Source: JOPF136 sp035517515 | GTDB taxonomy: Bacteria > Acidobacteriota > Terriglobia > Acidiferrales > UBA7541 | Length of the DNA stretch: 35,060 nt | Direction: 5' to 3' | NCBI GenBank assembly: GCA_035517515.1 | Contig: DATIYQ010000131.1 | Span: 1-35,060 of the forward strand | Part shown: one piece after another, positions 8,502 through 17,322 of the stretch | Position numbering within the stretch: the stretch's first letter is position 1 | Layout: each line of letters starts with the position of its first letter | The notes under the pieces: generated by a model | Database searches by the model: none | Told to the model about the DNA's origin: nothing | The model's input: only the letters and a program-made list of their open reading frames with translations | Position numbers and translations under genes: made by a program

Positions 8502-8939
8502 CTAGGTGGTGACCAGACAGAGCTCTTCGATGTAGTCCAGGAGGTTTTCCTCGTAGGCGATATGTTCCCGGATCTTCTCCACCAATTCCTCGCCTTGCGG
8601 CACAGAATCCGCGATGGAGTCCGCGGTTGCGTAAAGCACGTCTCTTAAGAACGCGAGGACCAGACGATGGATCGCTTTGTGCTGGCCGTCCACCTGTTCA
8701 AATCTCTGGCCGTCCAGGTAGCGGTGGTAAGGGGATTCGAGCACACCCTCTTCACAGCAACAATGCCGGGAGACGCCCAACAGCGCGGGCCGCAAAACGC
8801 GCAGACCCGCCAGGCCCTGCTGGCGCGCGGTGAAGTCTTCCTTGCCCGCCAGGGCAAGCGCCTGGGAGAGATGTTCCGCCACGCGCAGAATCTCCAGGTG
8901 CTCTTTCCGGAGGAGATCCGATGATTCAAGAAAAGCCAT
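8502..8939 (-). CDS. Hemerythrin HHE-domain protein
   Basis: This is a 145-residue four-helix hemerythrin-like protein that probably binds a di-iron centre. Candidate ligands are spaced as in the family: H14 (RKEHLEIL), H59 and E63 (SRHCCCEE), H87 and H91 (DGQHKAIHR), and H126 and E130 (REHIAYEE). Three consecutive cysteines (60-62) sit between the H59 and E63 ligands, which is unusual. Start choice: AAGGAG lies about 8 nt before the ATG at 8939. A longer in-frame reading to 9134 runs through the upstream regulatory sites and is unlikely to be coding. Roles in the family include sensing or buffering O2, NO or iron. The upstream CRP/FNR-type site (8991-9004) fits an oxygen- or NO-responsive role. 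Confidence 0.85.
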   Translation of the reverse strand: MAFLESSDLLRKEHLEILRVAEHLSQALALAGKEDFTARQQGLAGLRVLRPALLGVSRHCCCEEGVLESPYHRYLDGQRFEQVDGQHKAIHRLVLAFLRDVLYATADSIADSVPQGEELVEKIREHIAYEENLLDYIEELCLVTT

Positions 8940-8962
8940 GGCCGCTCCTTTCCACTCGTGGA

Positions 8963-9004
8963 ATGCTCGCAGAGCAGGCGAAGGGGGACAGTGACGTGCA
9001 TCAC
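8963..9004 (-). promoter_or_regulatory. CRP/FNR-type site upstream of hemerythrin
   Basis: GTGA-CGTGCA-TCAC lies at 8991-9004, 52 bp before the hemerythrin ATG. A hexamer GAGCAT (8968-8963, minus strand) starts 22 nt after the site but matches -10 poorly (3 of 6), so the promoter assignment is weaker than the site itself. Confidence 0.5.
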
Positions 9005-9079
9005 GGCGGCATGTGAGGGAGAATAGGGGCGCGCGAGAGGGCCAAGCGCCCGCGGGCATTTCCGGGGGCGCCCCCGGCG

Positions 9080-9133
9080 TCACCTCGCGTGGTGATGGCG
9101 AGCACTGCCGAAGCGCGTCTATGACCGTATCCA
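9080..9133 (+). promoter_or_regulatory. Candidate composite operator upstream of gdhA
   Basis: TCACC-N6-GGTGA lies at 9080-9095 and is followed by a degenerate GTGA-TGGCGA-GCAC (9092-9105). TATCCA starts 22 nt later at 9128. The composite closely matches the one before DUF362 when that is read along its gene. One half-site is imperfect and no clear -35 is visible. Confidence 0.35.
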
Positions 9134-9212
9134 TCGGAGCGATGAGGAATGGCGCTGCCCGCAGATCCCGCCTTTCGCCTGCTTAATTTTTTAGAACAGG
9201 GAGGACAAACCA

Positions 9213-10613
9213 ATGAGCTCAGGAGTCATGCCGCCGCCGGGAGTGAAGCCCAACGGCGACTACATTGAAGCAGTGATGTCGTCTGTGAAGGCCAAGAATC
9301 CCGCGGAGCCGGAGTTTCACCAGGCGGTGCAGGAAGTGTTCGATTCGCTGCGCCTGATGCTGGCCAAGCGGCCGGAGTACCGCGCGGCCCGGCTGCTGGA
9401 GCGCATTGTGGAGCCCGAGCGCGTGATCCTGTTCCGCGTGCCGTGGTTTGACGATCAGGGCGAGATGCAGGTGAACCGCGGGTTTCGCATCGAGATGAGC
9501 AGCGCGATCGGCCCGTATAAAGGCGGATTGCGGTTTCATCCCTCGGTGAACCTGGGAATCCTGAAGTTTCTGGCGTTCGAACAGGTGTTCAAGAATTCGC
9601 TGACCACGCTGCCCATGGGCGGGGGGAAGGGCGGCTCGGACTTTGATCCCAAGGGAAAGAGCGACAACGAGGTGATGCGCTTCTGCCAGAGCTTCATGAC
9701 CGAACTGTGGCGCCACATCGGCCCGAACACGGACGTGCCCGCGGGAGACATCGGCGTGGGCGGGCGCGAAATCGGCTACCTGTTCGGACAGTACAAGCGG
9801 CTGGCCAACGAATTCAGCGGAGTGCTGACCGGCAAGGGGCTGAACTGGGGCGGGTCGCTGATCCGGCCGGAAGCCACCGGCTACGGCTGCGTGTACTTTG
9901 CCCAGGAAATGCTCAAGACCCGCAAGGAATCGCTGGAGGGGAAGCTGTGCCTGGTTTCCGGCAGCGGAAACGTTTCGCAGTATACGGTGGAAAAGCTGCT
10001 GGATTTCGGGGCCAAGCCGATCACCCTGTCGGACTCCAACGGCGCGATCGTGGACCCGGAAGGCATCAGCCGGGAAAAACTGGCGTGGGTGATGCAGCTC
10101 AAAAACGTGCGCCGCGGCCGCATCCAGGAATACACGAACCACTTTCCGAAAGCGATCTACATGCCACACGACGGCAAGCTGGACCACAATACGCTGTGGA
10201 CGGTGAAAGCGGACTGCGCGTTCCCCAGCGCGACGCAGAATGAAATCAACACCAAGGACGCCGCCAACCTGATCAAGGGCGGCGTGAAGCTGGTGGCGGA
10301 GGGCGCCAACATGCCCTGCACGCTCGCGGCCACGCGCGCGTTTTTGGAGGCGGGAACACTTTACGGCCCGGCCAAGGCGGCCAATGCCGGAGGGGTGGCC
10401 ACCTCCGGCCTGGAGATGTGCCAGAACAGCATGCGGCTCAACTGGTCGCGCGAAGAGGTGGACGACCGGCTGCACAAGATCATGATTGCCGTGCACCGCA
10501 ACTGTTACGAAACCGCCGCCGAATACGGCACGCCGGGAAACCTGGTGAATGGCGCAAACATTGGAGGATTCCTGAAGGTGGCGGACGCCATGCTGGACCA
10601 GGGGCTGGTCTGA
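9213..10613 (+). CDS. gdhA: Glutamate dehydrogenase, NADP-type family
   Basis: This is a full-length (466 aa) hexameric-type glutamate dehydrogenase that interconverts glutamate and 2-oxoglutarate plus ammonia. Visible signatures are GPYKGGLRFHPSVNLGILKFLAFEQ near 100-124, LPMGGGKGG near 133-141 with the catalytic lysine, a DVPAGDIGVGGREIGY stretch, a dinucleotide-binding SGSGNVSQYT, and a C-terminal NAGGVATSGLEM. The length and the PYKGGLRFHP/PMGGGKGGSDFDPKGKSD pattern fit the NADP-dependent GdhA clade. A strong GGGAGG lies about 8 nt before the ATG. It is followed after 16 bp by the large ATP-grasp gene on the same strand, so the two may be co-transcribed. It also lies in the same neighbourhood as the glutamate-synthase-like gene at the left edge. 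Confidence 0.96.
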   Translation: MSSGVMPPPGVKPNGDYIEAVMSSVKAKNPAEPEFHQAVQEVFDSLRLMLAKRPEYRAARLLERIVEPERVILFRVPWFDDQGEMQVNRGFRIEMSSAIGPYKGGLRFHPSVNLGILKFLAFEQVFKNSLTTLPMGGGKGGSDFDPKGKSDNEVMRFCQSFMTELWRHIGPNTDVPAGDIGVGGREIGYLFGQYKRLANEFSGVLTGKGLNWGGSLIRPEATGYGCVYFAQEMLKTRKESLEGKLCLVSGSGNVSQYTVEKLLDFGAKPITLSDSNGAIVDPEGISREKLAWVMQLKNVRRGRIQEYTNHFPKAIYMPHDGKLDHNTLWTVKADCAFPSATQNEINTKDAANLIKGGVKLVAEGANMPCTLAATRAFLEAGTLYGPAKAANAGGVATSGLEMCQNSMRLNWSREEVDDRLHKIMIAVHRNCYETAAEYGTPGNLVNGANIGGFLKVADAMLDQGLV

Positions 10614-10629
10614 ACCTGCGGAAACAGAA

Positions 10630-13600
10630 ATGGTGGGGCGCGGGGTGGAGGGATTCCGCCCCGCGCAGTTTAACGCGCGTGGGGTTTCGGCGGTGAGCGT
10701 GGAACACGTGGCCGCGCAAATCCAGGACCCGGAAACGCTGTTTGAAGGGTTCGAGAATTTGATGCCCTTCCGGGTGCAGGATATCCTGCTGGTCTCCAGC
10801 CTCTACGATTCCTTCATTCTCCGCGAAGATGGGCGCCTCAACGAATTGCTGCTCGGGGAATCGCTGGAGCTGAATCTTCCGCACGTCCCCGGCATCACGC
10901 ATGTCTCCAGTTACCCGGAAGCCCTGGCGCTGGCCCAAAGCGAGCCGCGGTTCAATCTGATCGTGACCAACCTGACGGTGGGAGGCACGGACGCGGCGCA
11001 GTTCGCCCGGGAGGTGCAGCGCAGCGGGCTGAGCGTGCCGGTGGTGGTGCTGGCCTACGACTACCGCGAAGTGAAGAATTTCGTCAGCCGCAACCCGTCC
11101 ACCAGCATCGAGCGCATCTTCCTGTGGCAGGGCAACGCGCGCATCCTGGTGGCCATCGTCAATTACATCGAAGACAAGCGCAACGTGCAGCACGATGCGC
11201 AAGCCATGGGCGTTCCCGTGCTGCTGGTGGTGGAAGACAACATCCGTTACTCCTCGTCGTTCCTGCCAGTGATTTACACGGAGCTGATCTCGCAATCGCG
11301 CCGGGTGATCCAGGAAGGCATGAACGTGGCGCACAAGCTGGTGCGCATGCGCGCGCGGCCCAAGATTCTGCTGTGCTCCACATTCGAGGAAGCCGCCGAG
11401 CAGGTGCGGAAATACCAGGATTACCTGCTGGGCATTGTCTCCGACGTGGAATTTCCCAGCGCCGGGGCGCTCAGCCCGGAGGCCGGCTTCCAACTGGCGC
11501 ACCTGGCGCGGGACCTGGTTCCGGATCTTCCCGTGGTGCTGCACTCCAGCCGGACGAAATTCCGCACCCGGGCGCACGAAGAAGGCTTTGCGTTTTTGCG
11601 CAAGCGCTCGCCCACGTTTTTGCGGGACCTGCGGAGGGTGATGACCCAGCAATTCGGCTTCGGCGATTTTGTGTTTCGCGTGCCGGGCGGCGCGGAGGTG
11701 GGCCAGGCCAGCGATCTGAGCGAACTGGAGGCGCAACTGCGCAGCGTGCCGGCGGAAAGCGTGGCCTACCACGCGGAGCGCAATCATTTTTCGCGCTGGC
11801 TGCGGGCGCGCACGGAGTTCGCCCTGGCGCAAAAACTGCGCCCGCGCAAGGTGACGGATTTCGCCACGGTCGAGGACTTGCGGCAGAACCTGGCGGAGGC
11901 CATCGCCGAATACCGGCGCGAGCAGAGCGAAGTGCTGATCGGGGACTTCCGCGGAGAATCGTTCAAGCCGGCCGAATCGCAGTTCCTGCGGATCGGGGCG
12001 GGCTCGCTGGGGGGGAAAGCGCGCGGGCTGGCCTTTGTGCGCCACTTGCTCCGCCAGCGGCGGCTGGTGCGGCGATTTCCCAATGTGCGCATCACCGTGC
12101 CGCCGGCCGTGGTGCTGGCCACGGATGTGTTCGAAACGTTCCTGAGCGCAAACGACCTGGCGGATTTCGCGCTGCACAGCAACGTGGACGCGGAAATCCA
12201 GCAGCGCTTTCTGGCGGCACCGCTACCCGCCGCCCTGCAGGAGGATCTGCGGGCATTCCTGCGCGAGGTGCGCTACCCGCTGGCGGTGCGCTCTTCGAGT
12301 CTGCTGGAGGATTCCCAGTACCAGCCCTTCACCGGGGTGTATGAAACCTTCATGCTGGGGAATCAGCAGGAAGACATTTCGGAGCGCCTCGAGCAGTTGA
12401 TGCAGGCCATCAAGCTGGTGTACGCCTCCACGTTCAGCCAGCACGCCAAGGCCTATGTGCGGGCCACGCCATTCCGGCTGGAAGAGGAAAAGATGGCGGT
12501 GATCCTCCAGCAGGTGGTGGGCACGCTTCACGGGCAGCGCTTCTATCCTGATTTCGCGGGCGTGGCGCGCTCCCGCAATTTCTATCCGGTGGGACCGATG
12601 ATTTCCGGGGATGGCGTGGCAGCGGTGGCGCTGGGCATGGGACGCACGGTGGTGGACGGCGGGAAGTGCCTGACGTTTTGCCCGCGTTACCCGCGCCATC
12701 TGGTGCAGTTCTCCACGGTGGAGGATATCCTGGCCAACGCGCAATCGGAGTTTTGGGCCATGGAACTGGACGGTCTGCCCCGGGCGGGCGGGACGGCGGA
12801 CCTGCACGAAGTGCGATTCGGCCTGGAGGTGGCGGAAGCGGACGGCACGCTCGGCGCGGTGGGCTCAACGTACTCGCGCGACAATCACGCGGTATACGAC
12901 GGCGTGAGCCGCCCGGGAACGCGCATTGTGAGCTTCGCGCCGGTGCTGAAGCACGGAGTCTTCCCGCTGGCGGCCATCCTCGAACAACTGCTGCGCGTAG
13001 GCGAAGACGCGCTGGGCCAGCCGGTGGAAATCGAATTTGCGGTGCGCCTGGCCCGGCCCACAGACGAGGCCGCGGATTTCGGCTTTCTGCAGATTCGTCC
13101 CCTGGTTTTGGCGCAGGCGGGCGGCGAGATTCGACTGGAAGAGGTCGATCCGGCCCAATTGATCTGCCAGAGCTCGAAGGTGCTGGGCAACGGGTGGATT
13201 CGGGACTTGCACGACATCGTGGTGGTGGATTGGCACCGCTTCGAGCGCCGCTTGAGCCACGAAGTGGCCGCAGCGGTCTCGCTGTTCAATGCCCGCCTGC
13301 GCGACGCCAACCTGCCGTACCTGCTGATCGGCGCGGGACGCTGGGGCTCGAATGATCCCTGGCTGGGAATTCCGGTGGAATGGGATGAAATTTCGGGGGC
13401 GCGCGTGATCGTGGAGGCCGGTTTCCGCGATTTCCGCGTGACGCCCTCTCAGGGCAGCCACTTTTTCCAGAACCTGGTGGCTTTTCAGGCCGGATACTTC
13501 ACGGTGAACCCGGATGCCGGAGAAGGCTCCGTGGATTGGGAGTGGCTGGGCGCCCAGCCGGCGTTGGAGGAGCAGGGCTGCGTGCGGCACCTGCGGTTTG

Positions 13601-13689
13601 CGGAGCCGCTGGCGGTGGTGATGAACAGCAAAACCAGCCGGGGAATGATTTTCAAGCCCGGGCACACGCCGGTGCCGGATCAGAAATAA
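10630..13689 (+). CDS. Receiver-like/PEP synthase ATP-grasp fusion lacking the phosphohistidine domain
   Basis: This 1019-residue protein has two N-terminal receiver-like segments: about residues 50-180 (DILLVSSLYDSF... IVTNLTVGG) and about 195-340 (VPVLLVVEDNIRYSS... LLGIVSDVEFP). Next comes the nucleotide-binding domain of PEP synthase/pyruvate phosphate dikinase, with GAGSLGGKARGLAF near 456 and LAVRSSSLLEDSQYQPFTGVYETF near 551. The C-terminal part (GSNDPWLGIPVEW... SQGSHFFQNL) is not the usual swivelling domain, and I find no phosphohistidine motif or PEP-barrel. It is therefore unlikely to make PEP and may be a signalling kinase. The ATG at 10630 has no clear Shine-Dalgarno; a GTG at 10693 (MSVEHVAAQ) is an alternative start. 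It sits 16 bp after gdhA. Confidence 0.8.
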   Translation: MVGRGVEGFRPAQFNARGVSAVSVEHVAAQIQDPETLFEGFENLMPFRVQDILLVSSLYDSFILREDGRLNELLLGESLELNLPHVPGITHVSSYPEALALAQSEPRFNLIVTNLTVGGTDAAQFAREVQRSGLSVPVVVLAYDYREVKNFVSRNPSTSIERIFLWQGNARILVAIVNYIEDKRNVQHDAQAMGVPVLLVVEDNIRYSSSFLPVIYTELISQSRRVIQEGMNVAHKLVRMRARPKILLCSTFEEAAEQVRKYQDYLLGIVSDVEFPSAGALSPEAGFQLAHLARDLVPDLPVVLHSSRTKFRTRAHEEGFAFLRKRSPTFLRDLRRVMTQQFGFGDFVFRVPGGAEVGQASDLSELEAQLRSVPAESVAYHAERNHFSRWLRARTEFALAQKLRPRKVTDFATVEDLRQNLAEAIAEYRREQSEVLIGDFRGESFKPAESQFLRIGAGSLGGKARGLAFVRHLLRQRRLVRRFPNVRITVPPAVVLATDVFETFLSANDLADFALHSNVDAEIQQRFLAAPLPAALQEDLRAFLREVRYPLAVRSSSLLEDSQYQPFTGVYETFMLGNQQEDISERLEQLMQAIKLVYASTFSQHAKAYVRATPFRLEEEKMAVILQQVVGTLHGQRFYPDFAGVARSRNFYPVGPMISGDGVAAVALGMGRTVVDGGKCLTFCPRYPRHLVQFSTVEDILANAQSEFWAMELDGLPRAGGTADLHEVRFGLEVAEADGTLGAVGSTYSRDNHAVYDGVSRPGTRIVSFAPVLKHGVFPLAAILEQLLRVGEDALGQPVEIEFAVRLARPTDEAADFGFLQIRPLVLAQAGGEIRLEEVDPAQLICQSSKVLGNGWIRDLHDIVVVDWHRFERRLSHEVAAAVSLFNARLRDANLPYLLIGAGRWGSNDPWLGIPVEWDEISGARVIVEAGFRDFRVTPSQGSHFFQNLVAFQAGYFTVNPDAGEGSVDWEWLGAQPALEEQGCVRHLRFAEPLAVVMNSKTSRGMIFKPGHTPVPDQK

Positions 13690-13740
13690 ACCAGTCCATG
13701 GGGCGCACCGCGCGCGAAGAGAAGGTCCTTCCGGGGAGGA

Positions 13741-14343
13741 TCAGCGCGCATCCACCAGGTGGCGGGTGTCGTCCCACAGGCGGATCACCGGCTCGCCCAA
13801 ATGATGTTCGTAGCCGACGGCGCTGAGGCTGGCGGTGCTGAGAATGAACAGGCGGCCGTAACCTGGATCGAGTCCCAGCCAGCGCGCGGCGAGCACGCGG
13901 AGAAAGTGTCCGCTGGAAAAGAGCAGCACGTTTCCGGAAACGTCGCGGACGCGGCGGATCACGCGGTCCGCGCGCGCGGCCACCTGCTGCGGGGATTCGC
14001 CGCCGGGGCAGCCGTCGCGGAAAAGCTGCCACTCCGGGCTTTTGGCCAGGATGTCCGCGCTGCGCAGGCCTTCGTACTGGCCGTAATTCCACTCCAAGAG
14101 ATCCTCATCGCGCTGGGCGGCGGAGGCGAATCCGGCAAGCTCGCAGGTGCGCGCGGCGCGCTGGAGCGGGCTGGTGAACACGCGGGCGAAAGTGAGCTCC
14201 TTCAGCCGTTCGCCCAGGCGCGTGGCGTTCTGTTCGCCGCGGCCGGTGAGCGGCAGGTCAGTGCGGCCGGTGTGCTGTCCGGAAAGGCTCCAGGCGGTTT
14301 CACCGTGCCGCGCCAGATAGACGATGGGGAGATCCTGACTCAT
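13741..14343 (-). CDS. Histidine phosphatase family protein (phosphoglycerate mutase-like)
   Basis: This is a 200-residue branch-1 histidine phosphatase. The catalytic motif ARHGETAWS lies at about residues 11-19 (nucleophile in RHG), followed by TGRTDLPLTGRGEQNA, the acid-base region LLEWNYGQYEG, and the second catalytic histidine in LLFSSGHFLRVLAARWLG. The length and pattern suit cobalamin-phosphatase or broad-specificity small-molecule phosphatases more than glycolytic mutase. The substrate cannot be read from sequence. It converges with the preceding plus-strand gene (51-bp gap) and diverges from the secreted-protein gene at 14457. Confidence 0.88.
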   Translation of the reverse strand: MSQDLPIVYLARHGETAWSLSGQHTGRTDLPLTGRGEQNATRLGERLKELTFARVFTSPLQRAARTCELAGFASAAQRDEDLLEWNYGQYEGLRSADILAKSPEWQLFRDGCPGGESPQQVAARADRVIRRVRDVSGNVLLFSSGHFLRVLAARWLGLDPGYGRLFILSTASLSAVGYEHHLGEPVIRLWDDTRHLVDAR

Positions 14344-14456
14344 GGGTTCCTCGCCCTAACAGTACCATTAACTTTCCCGGAGAGCGCCTGCGGCTTCCAG
14401 CCGAAGGCAGGAGCGGGGTGTAGAATCGGCGGCGCGATTGCGTCCGGGAGGGATCC

Positions 14457-16235
14457 ATGCACAGGCTGATAGGCTTCTGGCTGGCCACGATTTTTGCGGC
14501 CGGGACGGCATGGGCGCAGGGCGTGCCGCCTGCGCTCGAACAGGACCAGGCGAACGACGCGCCGTGGCAGAACGGGTGGGTGAATCTGCAGAACGACGCG
14601 CGGCAGTGGTTCAGTCCTTCCGTGCCGAGGCTCGATGCGGTCGAGGTGGAACTGGTGGTGGCCAACCCGGGGCCGTCCTTTGACACGCTGACGCTGCGCG
14701 TGCTGTCTCCTGGGGGAGCGATGCTGGCCGAGGTGGAGAGGCCGGTGCACGACGGCGAAGCCGGACGAACGCTATTTCTGCTCCCCCCGAAAGGCGTGGA
14801 CGTGGTTCCCGGCAATGCCTACCAGATTCAATTGAGCGGCGGCGCGCTGTTCGGCTGGAAGTACGTTGCGGGCGGGTACGAAAGAGGGGCGGCGACGTTT
14901 AATGGAAATCCGCTGCTGCCGGGGACGCGCAGCACGTTTCTATTCCGGACGTACGCTCTTGCGGGAACCACGGGCAGGAGCGAGCCGCGGGCGGCCGCGG
15001 CGGAATCCGCAGCGGCGCCGGCGCCGGCGGGACGGCAAACGGAGACGGATGCGTACACGCGATACGAGTTGCTGGCGCCGGAAACGGCGAGCTTCGCCAT
15101 CCGCTATCAGGTGACGGCCACGACGGGGGGCGCGCGGTTCTATTTCAACCCTATCCGCAAAGGCAGCGTGGCCAGCGGCGAATCGGTGATGGACGCGATG
15201 ACCGGAGAGCCTTTGAAGTTTGAAGTGGTGAAGGGCGAGGATGCGGTGAAGGATCCGCTGATGGCGGGCGAAGACGCGGCGGTGGATTACATCAAAGTGT
15301 ACCTGGCGCGGCCGGTGCCGGCGGAAGGACAGGGGCGGCTGCTGATCTTGAAAACGTATCAGGACGCGAAGAGCTACTACCGGGAAGGCGACACCATCGT
15401 CTTCAACCGGCCGCTGGGTGTGCCGCGGAACAGCGTGGTGCTGCCTGCGGGGTATGAGCTGGTGGGATGCAATATTCCGTCGCAGGTGCTGGCGGAGCCG
15501 GACGGACGAATTGCCATCAGCTTTCTGAATGGGACGGGGGCGGCGGCGCCGCTGGTGGTGAAAGCGCGGCCCGGAGCGCAGACCGGCGCGGCGGCGGCGC
15601 CGCATGCCGCGGGGACGACGCGAAGCTGGGAGGCGCCGTTCGAGGGAGAGACGGAACGGCAGCGGCTTTCGGAGCGCGCGCGGCAGGACCGCGACATCGT
15701 CTATTTTCTCCAGCAGCCGGAGACGCACGCCTTCTCGCTCTACCACGACTACACCGAATCCCGCCCGGGGGCAGACAAATACTTCAACGTGGTGCGCGGC
15801 GGAAGCACGGTTTCAAATCCATCGGCCTACGTGCTGGACACCGGAGAGAAGCTGGAAACCAAGTTGATGACCGGGGCGGAACTGGCCGCGGCAAAAATGC
15901 AGGCGGGGGAGAACGTGGATCCCGCGGCGCAGGTGGTGGTGATTCCGTACCCGGCGGTGAAAGCGGGGCAATCCGTGCGGCTGCGGATTTCAGAAACGTA
16001 CACGGCGCCGGCCAGCTACCGGCTCGAAGGGGACGAACTGGTGTTCGACCGGAGCCTGGGGCGCGCGCGGAATGCGGTGGTGCTGCCGGAGGGATGGTAT
16101 CTGCTGGACAGCTCGATACCGGCGAAGGTGTCGCAGATGGCGGACGGGAGGATCCGGCTGGATTTCTGGAACGGGAGGCCGGACGCGGTGGACGTGCTGA
16201 TCAAGGCCAAACGGCGCGCGGGAAAGCCCGGGTGA
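14457..16235 (+). CDS. Secreted protein with an internal duplication, unknown function
   Basis: I do not recognise the family. A classical signal peptide (MHRLIGFWLATIFAAGTAWAQG) indicates export. Residues about 30-170 form a beta-rich region. Two related modules follow. In the first (about 200-370), FNPIRKGS, DAMTGEPLK, YYREGDTIVFNRPLGVPRNSVVLPAGYELV and DGRIAISFLNG appear in order. In the second (about 420-590), FNVVRGGS, LDTGEKLE, YRLEGDELVFDRSLGRARNAVVLPEGWYLL and DGRIRLDFWNG repeat the pattern. A linker rich in Ala, Pro and Arg separates the N-terminal region from the modules. GGGAGGG precedes the ATG, and TAGAAT at 14421-14426 is a possible -10. The end abuts the convergent phaC gene by 17 bp. 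Confidence 0.75.
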   Translation: MHRLIGFWLATIFAAGTAWAQGVPPALEQDQANDAPWQNGWVNLQNDARQWFSPSVPRLDAVEVELVVANPGPSFDTLTLRVLSPGGAMLAEVERPVHDGEAGRTLFLLPPKGVDVVPGNAYQIQLSGGALFGWKYVAGGYERGAATFNGNPLLPGTRSTFLFRTYALAGTTGRSEPRAAAAESAAAPAPAGRQTETDAYTRYELLAPETASFAIRYQVTATTGGARFYFNPIRKGSVASGESVMDAMTGEPLKFEVVKGEDAVKDPLMAGEDAAVDYIKVYLARPVPAEGQGRLLILKTYQDAKSYYREGDTIVFNRPLGVPRNSVVLPAGYELVGCNIPSQVLAEPDGRIAISFLNGTGAAAPLVVKARPGAQTGAAAAPHAAGTTRSWEAPFEGETERQRLSERARQDRDIVYFLQQPETHAFSLYHDYTESRPGADKYFNVVRGGSTVSNPSAYVLDTGEKLETKLMTGAELAAAKMQAGENVDPAAQVVVIPYPAVKAGQSVRLRISETYTAPASYRLEGDELVFDRSLGRARNAVVLPEGWYLLDSSIPAKVSQMADGRIRLDFWNGRPDAVDVLIKAKRRAGKPG

Positions 16236-16252
16236 TGCGGGAGCGAAGGAAT

Positions 16253-17320
16253 TTACTGGGAGCGCTTGCCCAGCCAGTTTTCGATGTGCGGCCAGGTGAC
16301 TCTGTGGGCGCCGCTTCCGGCCATGATGCCGATATGGCCCCCGGAAACGCGGAAGAGTTCCTTGTCTTTGCTGCTCACTTTGGAGAGGATGGATTCGGAC
16401 TGGCAGGGGGGAGTGATATGGTCTGCTTCCGCGATGACCGTGAGGAGATTGGCGCGGATGCGGCTCAAATTCACGCGTTCGCCGCGAACGATCCACTCTC
16501 CCCGCATCAGCCGGTCGTTGCGGTACAGATCCACCACCAACTGGCGAAAGGCGCCGCCGGCGAGCGGAACATTGTCGGTCACCCAGGTGTTCATCGCCTT
16601 CCACGCTTCCACCACTTGCGGGTTCGAGAGGTTATCCCAGAGCTTCAGATAGTTGAGAACGTAATTGTCCACCGGTTTGAGCGCCCGTGCGCCGTAGTCG
16701 ATCATTTCCCCGGGCATGTTGCCCACGGCGGCCAAAACCTTGTCGACGTCGAAGAAGCGTTCGTCCACCCACTTGGCAAAGGTGATGTCCTGCTTGTGGG
16801 AAAAATCGAGCGGGGCGGTGAGCAAAATCAGGTTGCGTAAGCCATTCTCGGGACGCAATGCGGAGTAAACCGTAGCCAGGATGGCTCCAATGCACCATCC
16901 GAGCATGCTGAAGTCCTCCGACTCCGCGATCGCTTTCATCTTGCGAATGGCGCGCGGCATGTACTCCAGCGTGTAATCGTCGAACTTCAGATGCTTGTCT
17001 TCCGGTCCGGGAGATCCCCAATCCAGCAGGTAAAGGTCATAACCCTGCTGGACCATGAATTCGACAAAACTGTGTCCGGGCCGGAGATCCAGCACGTAGG
17101 GGCGGTTCATCAGTGCAAAGACCAAAAGGAGGGGAACGCGATGGCGCTTTTCCCTGGGCACAACGGGAACGTAGCGATAGAGCTTGGCCTTGTTGAGCGT
17201 CCAAACCAACTGCTTGGGCGTCTGTGCGATGGGTGCTTTGGTGGTAACCGCTTTGCTGAAAGAGGTCAGTCTTTCCGCTAAAGCCATAAACTGGTCCGTG
17301 ACCACCGCAGGCTCCGCCAT
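16253..17320 (-). CDS. phaC: Class III poly(R)-hydroxyalkanoate synthase subunit PhaC
   Basis: At 355 residues the protein has the length of class III PhaC (classes I and II are about 200 residues longer). The lipase-box-like GWCIGA places the nucleophile at C143. ADHI gives the catalytic aspartate at D300 and GGHIG the histidine at H329, matching the known Cys-Asp-His triad. It polymerises (R)-3-hydroxyacyl-CoA at the granule surface and needs PhaE. The start lies 2 nt after the phaE stop, so the two are translationally linked. Conserved DWG and NRPYVLDLRPGHS blocks are intact. Confidence 0.95.
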   Translation of the reverse strand: MAEPAVVTDQFMALAERLTSFSKAVTTKAPIAQTPKQLVWTLNKAKLYRYVPVVPREKRHRVPLLLVFALMNRPYVLDLRPGHSFVEFMVQQGYDLYLLDWGSPGPEDKHLKFDDYTLEYMPRAIRKMKAIAESEDFSMLGWCIGAILATVYSALRPENGLRNLILLTAPLDFSHKQDITFAKWVDERFFDVDKVLAAVGNMPGEMIDYGARALKPVDNYVLNYLKLWDNLSNPQVVEAWKAMNTWVTDNVPLAGGAFRQLVVDLYRNDRLMRGEWIVRGERVNLSRIRANLLTVIAEADHITPPCQSESILSKVSSKDKELFRVSGGHIGIMAGSGAHRVTWPHIENWLGKRSQ

Positions 17321-17322
17321 AC

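Noticed and set aside
10480..12177. Long minus-strand open frame opposite gdhA and the ATP-grasp gene (565 codons)
   Set aside because: It is rich in His, Arg, Gln and Ala, has no recognisable motif, and lies antisense to two genes with clear domains. High GC content produces such shadow frames.
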